Positions 31,058 to 38,348 of a stretch of DNA of 64,000 nucleotides are shown here, piece after piece. Under the pieces are notes generated by a model, which had not been told where the DNA came from, did not search any database, and saw only the letters and a list, made by a program, of their open reading frames with translations. Positions within the stretch are counted from its first letter, which is position 1. Every line of letters begins with the position of its first letter. The DNA is from Caldilineaceae bacterium. GTDB lineage: Bacteria > Chloroflexota > Anaerolineae > Caldilineales > Caldilineaceae. Location of the stretch: assembly GCA_022823185.1 (NCBI GenBank), contig JAJDXQ010000019.1:109923-173922 (forward strand). The letters are read 5' to 3'. The translations under genes were made by a program, and so were the position numbers.

Positions 31058-31385
31058 AGTATGCTCATAACTCGGTCTTCCTTTTGTCCCCATTTTGCGT
31101 GCGTTATCCCCGCCTGGGCACAACTTGGGGAGATTTACTGCATCTTGTGTCGAGCATTTGTTCGGCGGATTCCTTTCTCCCGAACTTTCCTGCGCTGCCC
31201 TCTGAATTATCCTCACCCGAAAACCGCTCCTCGGTCATTCTCGCCACTACATACAGGCGCTGCCGCATTCTATCACTATATGTAGCTGCCAGGAGTCACA
31301 TATCCCCATTTCCCCAGTCCCTACGAAGTAAGACTAAATAAAAAAAAAGGAAAGGGAAAAAAGGACTTTAATATTTAAACCTTCA
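30978..31385. other. oriC: Candidate replication origin: DnaA-box-like cluster plus AT-rich tract
   Basis: A perfect DnaA box TTATCCACA lies at 30988-30996, and an inverted 8/9 copy at 30978-30986, together forming TGTGGACAATTTATCCACA. Further 8/9 matches lie at 31018-31026 (minus), 31049-31057 (minus) and 31207-31215 (plus). There are weaker 7/9 sites at 31030-31038 and 31104-31112. An AT-rich stretch at 31331-31385 could be the unwinding element. No dnaA or dnaN is nearby, and the flanking gene directions are not clearly divergent, so this is a candidate only. Confidence 0.5.
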
Positions 31386-31534
31386 GACTCAACCTGTCCA
31401 GCCCCCTAAACGCAGGAAACGGCTTTTTTTCTCGCTCCTATCTCCTCTTCAGCTTACGCGGCCTGTGCGCCGTCATCCCCACATTCCGACTTGACAACCA
31501 GAATAACGCTAACACCTCCACAGGCACTCTTTAG
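31058..31534. other. Gene-free region containing part of the candidate origin
   Basis: About 480 bases with no convincing gene, markedly AT-richer than the flanks. It includes the weaker DnaA-box-like sites and the A-rich tract. Confidence 0.6.
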
Positions 31535-32086
31535 TCAACGGGCACGGCCAGCGAACCTGTCTCTCACTCCTTGCTGTTCTGTATCCTTCAGAATGGCCTC
31601 CGGCGGAAAATGCGGCAACGGATTCGAGTACCCGCCCCAGCCGTCGACAACAACATAGGGAACAACGCGGATGCCAAAATGGAAATGCTGTTCCGGTTCC
31701 GGCTTGTGACTGTAGTAGCCAAGCAACTCGCCCCGCTCCACGCGCTGTCCGGCATCGACGACGAACTGTTGAAAACGAGTATACAGAGACTCGCCCCATG
31801 GATGGGAGACGCGGACAAAGCGGCCGTACCGTTCGCGGTCGTTGCCGATCGCCGTGATGATGCCGGCGTCCCCCGCAATGATTCGGTCGCTGGGCGGCAG
31901 TTCAAAGTCGATGCCGTTGTGTCCGAGCAGCGCCTTTGCGCCTACGACGAAGCGCCGGTAGTATTCCGGGCGCGCGCCCCATTTCTGAACGACGCGCCGC
32001 CGGCCCTCAAAGGGCGCCGTCAGGTAGACGCCTTCCGGTTCGTAACAGCCGTTTTCGATTGCGCCTCGAATAAAGTCCAAAGACAT
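31535..32086 (-). CDS. M23/LytM-type peptidase-like protein
   Basis: A protein of 183 residues resembling the M23 (LytM) fold of zinc endopeptidases that cut peptidoglycan cross-links. The zinc-type motifs are GHNGIDFELP (H and D) near residue 55-64 and HFHFGIR (HxH) near residue 134-140. There is no signal peptide or anchor, unusual for a wall enzyme, so it may act in the cytoplasm or be non-enzymatic. No clear ribosome site precedes the ATG. It lies next to the candidate origin and is divergent from the FmdB gene. Confidence 0.72.
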   Translation of the reverse strand: MSLDFIRGAIENGCYEPEGVYLTAPFEGRRRVVQKWGARPEYYRRFVVGAKALLGHNGIDFELPPSDRIIAGDAGIITAIGNDRERYGRFVRVSHPWGESLYTRFQQFVVDAGQRVERGELLGYYSHKPEPEQHFHFGIRVVPYVVVDGWGGYSNPLPHFPPEAILKDTEQQGVRDRFAGRAR

Positions 32087-32195
32087 CGGCAGGGCGTGGA
32101 TTTACCACTGGTCATCCCGCTGTTCAGGCGTGATGTTGGCGACTGAAGGAGCCAGGTTTTGAGTCGGCAGAGTCGGAATCCCTACACGACAAACT

Positions 32196-32226
32196 TATGT
32201 CGTATTTGCGTTTCAGATTCGACATA
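32196..32226. promoter_or_regulatory. Inverted repeat TATGTCG / CGACATA
   Basis: TATGTCG (32196-32202) and CGACATA (32220-32226) form a 7-base inverted repeat with a 17-base spacer. An overlapping ACGACA / TGTCGT pair lies at 32186-32203. They sit between the divergent M23 and FmdB genes and may be a regulator site; this is only a guess. Confidence 0.3.
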
Positions 32227-32365
32227 TATTCTGCAAAAAGGTATACTTACCGAATGCGCCCTTTTTTGCGGGACACAACAGATCCGGTCTTGCGAGGACT
32301 GCAAATAGTATAGTTGTGCCCGTGGAATTGACAAAAGAAAATCACGACAAGGATGAGACGGTTCG

Positions 32366-32716
32366 ATGCCAATTTATGAAATTGCCTGCAAAGAGTGCGG
32401 GAATCAATACGAACGCATCGTGTCATTTTCCAGCACCGATCTTCCAGCCTGTCCGGCTTGCCGTTCAGCCGATGTCACCCGGCTTCTGAGCAAGCCTGCC
32501 ATTCATTTCAAGGGCAGTGGATGGTACATCACCGATAGCAAAGAGGAGGACAAGAAGAAGGCCGCGGCGGAGAAGGCTGATTCCAATGGCTCCGGGCCGA
32601 AAAAAGCCAAAGAGAGTGAATCGAAGAGCGAGGCCAAGAGCGAGGCCAAGAACGAAACCAAGGCCGAAGCAGAAACAAGCTCAACGAGCGAAAAGAGCCC
32701 CGCCAAAGACGGGTAG
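32366..32716 (+). CDS. FmdB-family zinc ribbon protein
   Basis: A protein of 116 residues with an N-terminal zinc ribbon (MPIYEIACKECGNQYERIVSF, then LPACPACRSADVTRLLSKPAIHFKGSGWY) as in FmdB/RPS31-like putative regulatory proteins. The four cysteines form two CxxC pairs. After residue 55 it becomes a charged Lys/Glu/Ser/Ala-rich tail with repeated AKSEAK-type units, probably disordered. Function is not known. A terminator lies 127 bases downstream. Confidence 0.85.
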   Translation: MPIYEIACKECGNQYERIVSFSSTDLPACPACRSADVTRLLSKPAIHFKGSGWYITDSKEEDKKKAAAEKADSNGSGPKKAKESESKSEAKSEAKNETKAEAETSSTSEKSPAKDG

Positions 32717-32842
32717 CATTTGGCCGTTTTGACAGCGGCTGCCGCGGCCAGGGAGACGGGCCCGCTTGCCGGCGCCGCATAGCTGAAATCCTATCGCGCG
32801 CAAACAACGGCGCGGCAGGGCAAAGAGCCACGCCGGTTTATC

Positions 32843-32874
32843 AACACCCTTGCATATCCAGTAAGGGTGTTTTT
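32843..32874 (+). terminator. Rho-independent terminator downstream of the FmdB gene
   Basis: A perfect 9-base stem AACACCCTT / AAGGGTGTT with an 11-base loop is followed by a T-run (32870-32874). It faces the FmdB gene and separates it from the convergent gene at 32941. Confidence 0.8.
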
Positions 32875-32940
32875 GCACTTTTCAGGAAGCGACGAAAGGG
32901 CTGATTCTCAGGGAACAGCGAGGACCGCTGCCAGACTGTG

Positions 32941-33702
32941 TCAGGAAGCCGCTTCCAGCTTATCCGCCAGGAGAGAAGCGAGAAAGGTGCGCTCCTGGTC
33001 GCCGTCGAAGAGGATCTTGATCCGCCTTTCCGCGCCTTCGCCGCTCATGTCCGTGATCACACCGTCACCGAAACGCGTGTGGACAATGCGCTGCCCGCAA
33101 GCGAGCTGCGCCAGCGTGCGCTGCTGCGAACGGGTCGGCTGCGGCGTTTTCACTGCAGCCGCCTCCTGCAAGGTTGTCGCTATGTTCGCTTCCCGGTCCC
33201 GCCAGGCTTCCGCCAGCGTGCCAACCGTCTGCTCCGGATTCCTGGAAAGGGTGAAACGCAGCTGGTTGGCGCTTTGCACCGCCGCGGCCAGCGCATCCAT
33301 GGCGGCGCTCTTCTCCTGGCCGCGGCGGCCATCCAGCGCTGTCAGACGGCTGGCCCGGCTCAGCACGGACAGAAACCGGTCCATCTGCTTGACCGGGTCG
33401 CCAAACGGGTCGATCACAGCCAGCTGAATGCCATGGATCCGGCACAGCTCTTCACGTGTCTGGTCGCGCTGTTCCTCCTCCAACAGCTCCCAATCGCCGC
33501 GGCGGCGCCGTCCCTTGCCCGTCAGGCCGGAGAACCGCACCGCGACACCGACCGGCTGGCACAGATAGTCCAGCTTCAACCGGCGGCGGGTGGCAGGGTT
33601 GACCAGCCAGTCCGGGCTGACATTGGACTGCAGGTCGGCGTTATCGAAGACACGCGCGAAGATCTCGCGCCAGGCGTTCACTGATAGATACGCGGAGGAC
33701 AT
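32941..33702 (-). CDS. Possible nuclease-Tudor protein of unknown function
   Basis: A protein of 253 residues not recognised as a whole. The middle (RRLKLDYLCQPVGVAVRFSGL and QRDQTREELCRIHGIQLAVIDPFGD) resembles the late part of PD-(D/E)XK restriction-type nucleases, where a partner QxxK-like helix precedes a beta-strand. The C-terminal about 50 residues (GQRIVHTRFGDGVITDMSGEGAERRIKILFDGDQERTFLASLLADKL) match the Tudor-like domain found at the C-terminus of PcrA/UvrD helicases, which contacts RNA polymerase. A role in transcription-linked DNA repair is possible. AAGG precedes the ATG by about 10 bases. Confidence 0.62.
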   Translation of the reverse strand: MSSAYLSVNAWREIFARVFDNADLQSNVSPDWLVNPATRRRLKLDYLCQPVGVAVRFSGLTGKGRRRRGDWELLEEEQRDQTREELCRIHGIQLAVIDPFGDPVKQMDRFLSVLSRASRLTALDGRRGQEKSAAMDALAAAVQSANQLRFTLSRNPEQTVGTLAEAWRDREANIATTLQEAAAVKTPQPTRSQQRTLAQLACGQRIVHTRFGDGVITDMSGEGAERRIKILFDGDQERTFLASLLADKLEAAS

Positions 33703-33867
33703 GGACTTTCTGCCTTGGAAGCGTAAGGTTGAGCGTCTTTCGTGAGCGTGCGAGCGCCGGCCGAAAGGCGCCGCCTGAAAATTGTACTGAGAAGAAAATA
33801 TATTGTACAGAACCGTATCCGCAGGACAAAAAACAGCAAGCGTTCACCAGGATCATCATACGCCGCC

Positions 33868-35529
33868 ATGACGAATTCGGACAGCCGCAGCGCAGCCGCC
33901 CAAAACGGCGCGGGCGGTGTGCGGGCCCTGGACAGCAAAGGGATCGCGGGCGCAGCCACGCTGGTCATCCTGCTGTTCATTCTCAGCCGCGGTACTGGCC
34001 TGCTGCGGGAGATGATCATCGGCGCCCGCTTCGGCACCGCGGCCGACTTGGACGCCTACCTGGCCGCCTTCCGCGTCCCCGACCTGCTCTTTCAAATGGT
34101 GGCCGGCGGCGCTCTGGGCAGCGCCTTCATCCCCACCTTTGCCGCCGCCTGGACAGAGGACGGCCAGCAGCAGGCGTGGCTGCTGTTCAGCCGCGTTCTG
34201 AATCTGTTGACCCTGTTCCTCGTCCTGCTCTGCGGGCTGGCGATGCTGTTTGCCGAGCCCCTCGTCGCCAGACTGATCGCGCCGGGTTTTTCAGTCGAGC
34301 AGCAACAGTTGACCGCCTCGCTGATGCGCTGGATGCTTGCGAGCACGGTCGTCTTCGGCGCCAGCGGCCTGATCATGGGCGCGCTCAACGCGGTGCAGCA
34401 CTTCCTGCTGCCGGCCGTCGCGCCCGTTCTCTACAACTGCGCCATCATCGCCGGCGCCTGGCTGCTCGCGCCGGCCATCGGTATCCACGGCCTTGTGATC
34501 GGCGTGGCCGCCGGCGCCGTGCTGCACCTGCTCGTGCAGCTGCCGGCGCTCCTGCGTCAGAACGTGCGCTACCGCTTCAGCTTCCGCGCCGGTGATGCGC
34601 AGGTACGGGAGGTGGCGCGGCTGATGGGGCCGCGCGTGCTGGGCCTGCTCTTCGTCCAACTTAACTTTCTCGTCAACACCATCCTGGCCAGCGGCCTGCC
34701 GGATGGCAGCCTCAGCGCTCTCAACTACGCCTGGCTGCTCATGCTGCTCCCACAGGGCATCTTTGCCCAGGCCGTGGCGACCGTTGCCTTCCCCACCTTC
34801 TCGGCGCAGGTCGCCGCCGGCAACCGCGCCCAGCTGCTGGAAACGCTCAGCGGCCTGCTGCGGCTGATCCTGTTCCTGTCGATACCGGCTGCGTTTCTGC
34901 TCTATGTGCTCGACGAACCCCTGATCCAGCTTCTCTTCCAGCGGGGCCGTTTTGACGCCGCCAGCACCCATGCGGTCGCCTACGCGCTGCGTTTCTATGC
35001 CCTCGGGCTGGTCGCCCATGCCGTGGTCGAGATCGTGGTGCGGGTCTTCTACGCGCTCCACGACACCGCCACGCCGGTCGTCGTCGGCGTCGCCACCATG
35101 GCGCTCAACATCCTCCTCAGCCTGGCCCTGATTGGCCGCCTGAGCTATGGCGGCCTCGCCCTGGCCAACAGCATCGCCACCGCGCTGGAGATGCTCGCGC
35201 TGCTGATTCTGCTCGCGCGCAAGGTGCGGGCAAACAACCAAGAGGAAGGGCACACTGGAACCCTGCCGGGCCTGCCCGTGCGCCAGCTGCTGACGAGCGG
35301 CGGACGCTCCCTGCTGGCATCCGCTGTCATGGCCGGCGCGCTCCTGCTCGGTCTCGAACTTCTACCCGACAGCAGCGCCGTCTTCGGGATTCCCGCCGGC
35401 TGGGTCGCGGCCGTCGCCGGGGCCGGGATTGGCGTTCTTATCTATGCGCTTGCCAGCTATATTCTCGGCAGCGCCGAGATCCGGCACCTGGCAGCCCTGG
35501 CGCGCAGGCGCGCGCAAACGCAGGGCTAA
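33868..35529 (+). CDS. murJ: Lipid II flippase MurJ
   Basis: MurJ moves lipid II across the membrane for cell-wall synthesis. This MOP-superfamily protein of about 553 residues has 14 predicted hydrophobic helices and the family N-terminus SRGTGLLREMIIGARFGTAADLDAYLAAFRVPDLLF. Other motifs are GGALGSAFIPTF and the LNYAWLLMLLPQGIFAQAVATVAFPTFS in the middle. The ATG at 33868 is preferred over the upstream in-frame start at 33742 because the extra 42 residues are basic and unlike the family. A terminal hydrophilic tail is short. The housekeeping role suggests this region is core chromosome. Confidence 0.92.
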   Translation: MTNSDSRSAAAQNGAGGVRALDSKGIAGAATLVILLFILSRGTGLLREMIIGARFGTAADLDAYLAAFRVPDLLFQMVAGGALGSAFIPTFAAAWTEDGQQQAWLLFSRVLNLLTLFLVLLCGLAMLFAEPLVARLIAPGFSVEQQQLTASLMRWMLASTVVFGASGLIMGALNAVQHFLLPAVAPVLYNCAIIAGAWLLAPAIGIHGLVIGVAAGAVLHLLVQLPALLRQNVRYRFSFRAGDAQVREVARLMGPRVLGLLFVQLNFLVNTILASGLPDGSLSALNYAWLLMLLPQGIFAQAVATVAFPTFSAQVAAGNRAQLLETLSGLLRLILFLSIPAAFLLYVLDEPLIQLLFQRGRFDAASTHAVAYALRFYALGLVAHAVVEIVVRVFYALHDTATPVVVGVATMALNILLSLALIGRLSYGGLALANSIATALEMLALLILLARKVRANNQEEGHTGTLPGLPVRQLLTSGGRSLLASAVMAGALLLGLELLPDSSAVFGIPAGWVAAVAGAGIGVLIYALASYILGSAEIRHLAALARRRAQTQG

Positions 35530-35782
35530 CCGAACGCGAACACAGGCGTATGCAACCGCAGCTATACTGGATTCGTAATGGTATAATACAGCTACAATTC
35601 AGCCTGTTCAGTCAGGTGACAGCCCCCTGTCAGGCGTCCGTCAGGAACGCAACGCCAGGCCGGAGTAAACTTGAGATATAAGCTTGGAGACCAGTTTCGA
35701 GCCTGCGCCAAGCCGGAAACCAAACGAATCGGCCGCAACCGGAGATTCGTCTGCTACTTGAAAACTCTCTACGAGGTGAGAT

Positions 35783-36481
35783 ATGTTTTTCTTCGATCCG
35801 CTCTATTTTATCATCAGCCTCCCTGCCCTTGCGCTGGGCCTGTGGGCGCAGATGAAAGTCAAATCTACGTTCAACAAGTATTCGCGCGTGTCCGCGGGGC
35901 GCGGCGCGGCGGGCGCGCAGGTGGCGCGGCGCATCCTCGATTCCAATGGGCTGGGCCATGTCAACGTCGAAGAGTCGCGCGGCTTCCTTTCCGACCACTA
36001 TGATCCCAGGTCCAGGACGCTGCGCCTGAGCCCGCAGGTCTACCAGAGCGAAAGCGTGGCCGCGGTCGGCGTGGCCGCGCATGAGGCCGGACACGCCATC
36101 CAGCACAGCACCAACTACGCCCCGCTTGCCCTGCGCAGTGTCATCGTTCCCGGCGTGCAGATCGGCAGCTGGCTGGGCCCGATCATCTTTATCATCGGCA
36201 TGTTCATGGGCTCCGGGCTGGGGTTCACGATCTCGCTGGTGGGGCTGATCCTTTTCGCCGCGGTTGCCGTATTTACTCTGGTGACGCTGCCTGTGGAGTT
36301 CAACGCCAGCAAGCGGGCCAAGGAGATCCTGGTGGCGCAGGGATTCGTCGCCCAGCATGAGATGAAGGGCGTCAACGCGGTGCTCGACGCCGCCGCGCTG
36401 ACCTACGTTGCGGCCGCCATCCAGGCGATCACGACGCTGCTATACTACGCCTTCATCCTGTTTGCCCGCAGCCGTGACTAA
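35783..36481 (+). CDS. YugP-type membrane zinc metallopeptidase
   Basis: A protein of 232 residues of the YugP/DUF2265 family, membrane metallopeptidases with unknown substrates. It has an N-terminal helix, the zinc motif AAHEAGHAIQH (HEAGH, near residue 97), two central helices (GPIIFIIGMFMGSGLGF, SLVGLILFAAVAVFTLV) and a C-terminal helix. Length and topology fit the family. GAGGTGA lies just before the ATG. Confidence 0.87.
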   Translation: MFFFDPLYFIISLPALALGLWAQMKVKSTFNKYSRVSAGRGAAGAQVARRILDSNGLGHVNVEESRGFLSDHYDPRSRTLRLSPQVYQSESVAAVGVAAHEAGHAIQHSTNYAPLALRSVIVPGVQIGSWLGPIIFIIGMFMGSGLGFTISLVGLILFAAVAVFTLVTLPVEFNASKRAKEILVAQGFVAQHEMKGVNAVLDAAALTYVAAAIQAITTLLYYAFILFARSRD

Positions 36482-36513
36482 GCGGCCCGTATCCGAGCGT
36501 GGAAAGAACAAAA

Positions 36514-36553
36514 CGATGCGCGGCATCTGCATTCCTGCAAACGCCGCGCATCG
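36514..36553 (+). other. Long perfect hairpin upstream of a small membrane-protein gene
   Basis: An 11-base stem CGATGCGCGGC (36514-36524) / GCCGCGCATCG (36543-36553) with an 18-base loop containing a smaller TGCA/TGCA stem. No T-run follows; an AAGGGAG ribosome site comes about 10 bases later. It could be an attenuator, an mRNA-stabilising element or a processing site. Confidence 0.5.
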
Positions 36554-36572
36554 CCCTAAGGGAGCATAAACT

Positions 36573-36845
36573 ATGTTTACGGGACAACAATCCTCTGTGC
36601 GCTTCTTTCGCACAGGACAGCGAGTTTCACAACAGGCCGGCGGTCTCGGCCGCTGGCTTTTCATCGCGCCGGGGCTGATACTGATTCTCTTTGGCGTGGC
36701 GATTCTGCTCTGGCCGGAGTTATTGGCCTATATGGTGGCGGGGCTTTTCATCGCGATTGGATTCAGCATCACCGGTTGGGGCTGGCGCTTTTCCCAGCGC
36801 CGGCGCAACACCGCGGCCCGCTGGCAAACTATCGACGAGTATTGA
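36573..36845 (+). CDS. Small membrane protein of unknown function
   Basis: A protein of 90 residues with two hydrophobic helices (WLFIAPGLILILFGVAILLWP and LAYMVAGLFIAIGFSITGWGW) and a basic C-terminus. It has the look of DUF3096-like small membrane proteins but no functional motif was recognised. It lies after a strong hairpin and has a good AAGGGAG ribosome site, supporting real translation. Confidence 0.7.
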   Translation: MFTGQQSSVRFFRTGQRVSQQAGGLGRWLFIAPGLILILFGVAILLWPELLAYMVAGLFIAIGFSITGWGWRFSQRRRNTAARWQTIDEY

Positions 36846-36896
36846 AATAAAAGGGGTTAACTAGCCCGTACAAGGACCCAATAGCCGATCATGGGT

Positions 36897-36922
36897 TACT
36901 GACCACTGATCACTAACCACTG
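36897..36922. repeat. Degenerate copy of the ACTGACCACTG repeat
   Basis: ACTGACCACTGATCACT and then AACCACTGG lie just 3' of the zinc-ribbon gene, resembling the tandem repeat at 2597-2635. Confidence 0.5.
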
Positions 36923-36926
36923 GCGT

Positions 36927-37316
36927 TCAGCCATCGTCGATCTCGATAGTGTGCTCTTCCTCGCCTGACTGCCACACTCCGCTTCGATCACCGACCGACC
37001 ACTTCGAACGAATATGGATGGACCGGCTGCCCCGCCCTCTGCGCGGCTGCGCCGGCGGCCGCGGCGCGCTGCGGTTGAGCGCGTTGGCGGCCAGCGTCGG
37101 CAGCTGTTTCTGCAGCAGCTGCAACCCGGCCCGCAGCGCCAGTCCCGCCAGACCGGCCGCCACCGGCAGACCGACTTTCGCCACCACCGCCGGCAGGTTG
37201 TTGCGGCCTTCAAGAGGGTAACCGTCCTGCGCATTGTAGCCGCATTCACCGCAGTGACGCGCCGTCACCGCCACATCCTGCCCGCAGTTCGGGCAAACCC
37301 GAAACACCTCGCTCAT
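36927..37316 (-). CDS. Zinc-ribbon domain protein
   Basis: A protein of about 129 residues with an N-terminal zinc ribbon (CPNCGQDVAVTARHCGECG, two CxxC pairs near residues 8-26), a hydrophobic helix near residues 45-65 (VVAKVGLPVAAGLAGLALRAG) and a basic Arg/Pro-rich region. The tail ends in an acidic segment. Function is unknown. The ATG at 37316 was chosen because an AGGA site lies 8 bases before it; the open frame extends further upstream. A candidate promoter lies about 40 bases upstream. Confidence 0.75.
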   Translation of the reverse strand: MSEVFRVCPNCGQDVAVTARHCGECGYNAQDGYPLEGRNNLPAVVAKVGLPVAAGLAGLALRAGLQLLQKQLPTLAANALNRSAPRPPAQPRRGRGSRSIHIRSKWSVGDRSGVWQSGEEEHTIEIDDG

Positions 37317-37352
37317 ACCTGGTTCCTTTCCCCTGCGAAATAAGTGCATACC

Positions 37353-37381
37353 ACTATAGCACCCTTCCCGCGATCGCTCAA
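37353..37381 (-). promoter_or_regulatory. Promoter of the zinc-ribbon gene
   Basis: On the minus strand TTGAGC (37381-37376) and TATAGT (37358-37353) are 17 bases apart, with an extended TGC before the -10. Confidence 0.5.
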
Positions 37382-37495
37382 GGGAGCAAGCGCCTTCGCC
37401 TCTGCCCACTGACTATTGATCATCGACGGCAAACAGTTCCAGCCACTGCTGTCATGGCATCATGGCCGCCCCTATCCTACCCATAGGCACAATTC

Positions 37496-38248
37496 ATGGC
37501 TGACGTCGTGCATACACCACAAGCCGACGCGGGCAGCATACCAATGCAAAGCGCGAGTCAGGCTTCGCTGATCCAGAGGATTTGGCGCGCGAAGCGCTAC
37601 TACCTCTACCTCGTGCCTATCTTCGCGCTGCTGGGCGTCAATTTCGGGCTCCCGCTGCTGATGAGCAACCACCGCGTCGAATATCCGATGGAGGCACAGG
37701 GCTGGCACCGGGACGGGAACTCAAAGTTCACGCATGAGCTGCGCAACCTGCAGGTCTTCTATCTGCCGCAGGACTGCACGATGGAGATGGGGCCGACCGA
37801 GATTATCCCCGGGACCCATCTTCTCTACTCCGCCAATGACCACCTCAAGCATCTGGACCGTGTGCGCGGCAGTGAGTTCATGGCCGGACCGGCCGGCTCG
37901 ATCTTCATCACCGTCTACTCGATCTGGCACCGGCGCTCCACTTCGATGCGCGCCAGGAAGCCGGGGGTCAGAAATGCGCTGAAGTACAACTATTTCCGCA
38001 CCGCCCCGCCGCAGCGCGACTGGCGTATTGACCCCGAGTTCGACTTCGGCAACGCGCCCTACATACCGATGGGGGAGTCCGGCTACTATCGCGATATCTG
38101 GCTGGCAGCCAGCCATGCGGCCGAGATGTTCCTGTGGCTCTGCGGCAAGCATGCGCAGTTCCAGACCGAGGGCGGACAGACCTGGCCCCTGAACGCGGCG
38201 ACCTCCCGCTTCACCGACGAGCCCTACGGCGTCCCCCCGGGGCTGTAA
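37496..38248 (+). CDS. Chimeric gene: ABC permease N-terminus joined to a truncated phytanoyl-CoA dioxygenase-like protein
   Basis: Residues 1-48 (ending RAKRYYLYLVPIFALLGV) match the N-terminus of sugar ABC permeases, with a basic stretch and the first hydrophobic helix. Residues 49-250 (from NFGLPLLMSNH) match the two intact PhyH-like proteins at 43986 and 44906 from about their residue 105 onward. The Fe(II) motif HxD is kept as WHRDG, and a distal HRRS and TWPLN are present. The N-terminal third of the PhyH fold is therefore lost. The junction near base 37640 falls at CTGCTGGGC, a word also present at the corresponding point of the PhyH paralogues, so a deletion by short homology is likely. 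Catalytic activity is doubtful. Confidence 0.7.
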   Translation: MADVVHTPQADAGSIPMQSASQASLIQRIWRAKRYYLYLVPIFALLGVNFGLPLLMSNHRVEYPMEAQGWHRDGNSKFTHELRNLQVFYLPQDCTMEMGPTEIIPGTHLLYSANDHLKHLDRVRGSEFMAGPAGSIFITVYSIWHRRSTSMRARKPGVRNALKYNYFRTAPPQRDWRIDPEFDFGNAPYIPMGESGYYRDIWLAASHAAEMFLWLCGKHAQFQTEGGQTWPLNAATSRFTDEPYGVPPGL

Positions 38249-38348
38249 CACGAGGGCTCGCCCTCGCATGTGCTGGCGCCACACAGACAACTTACTTTCA
38301 TAGTCGCCCTTAAGTCCGCCTCACTACGACCAGGGGCCGGGTACTATG

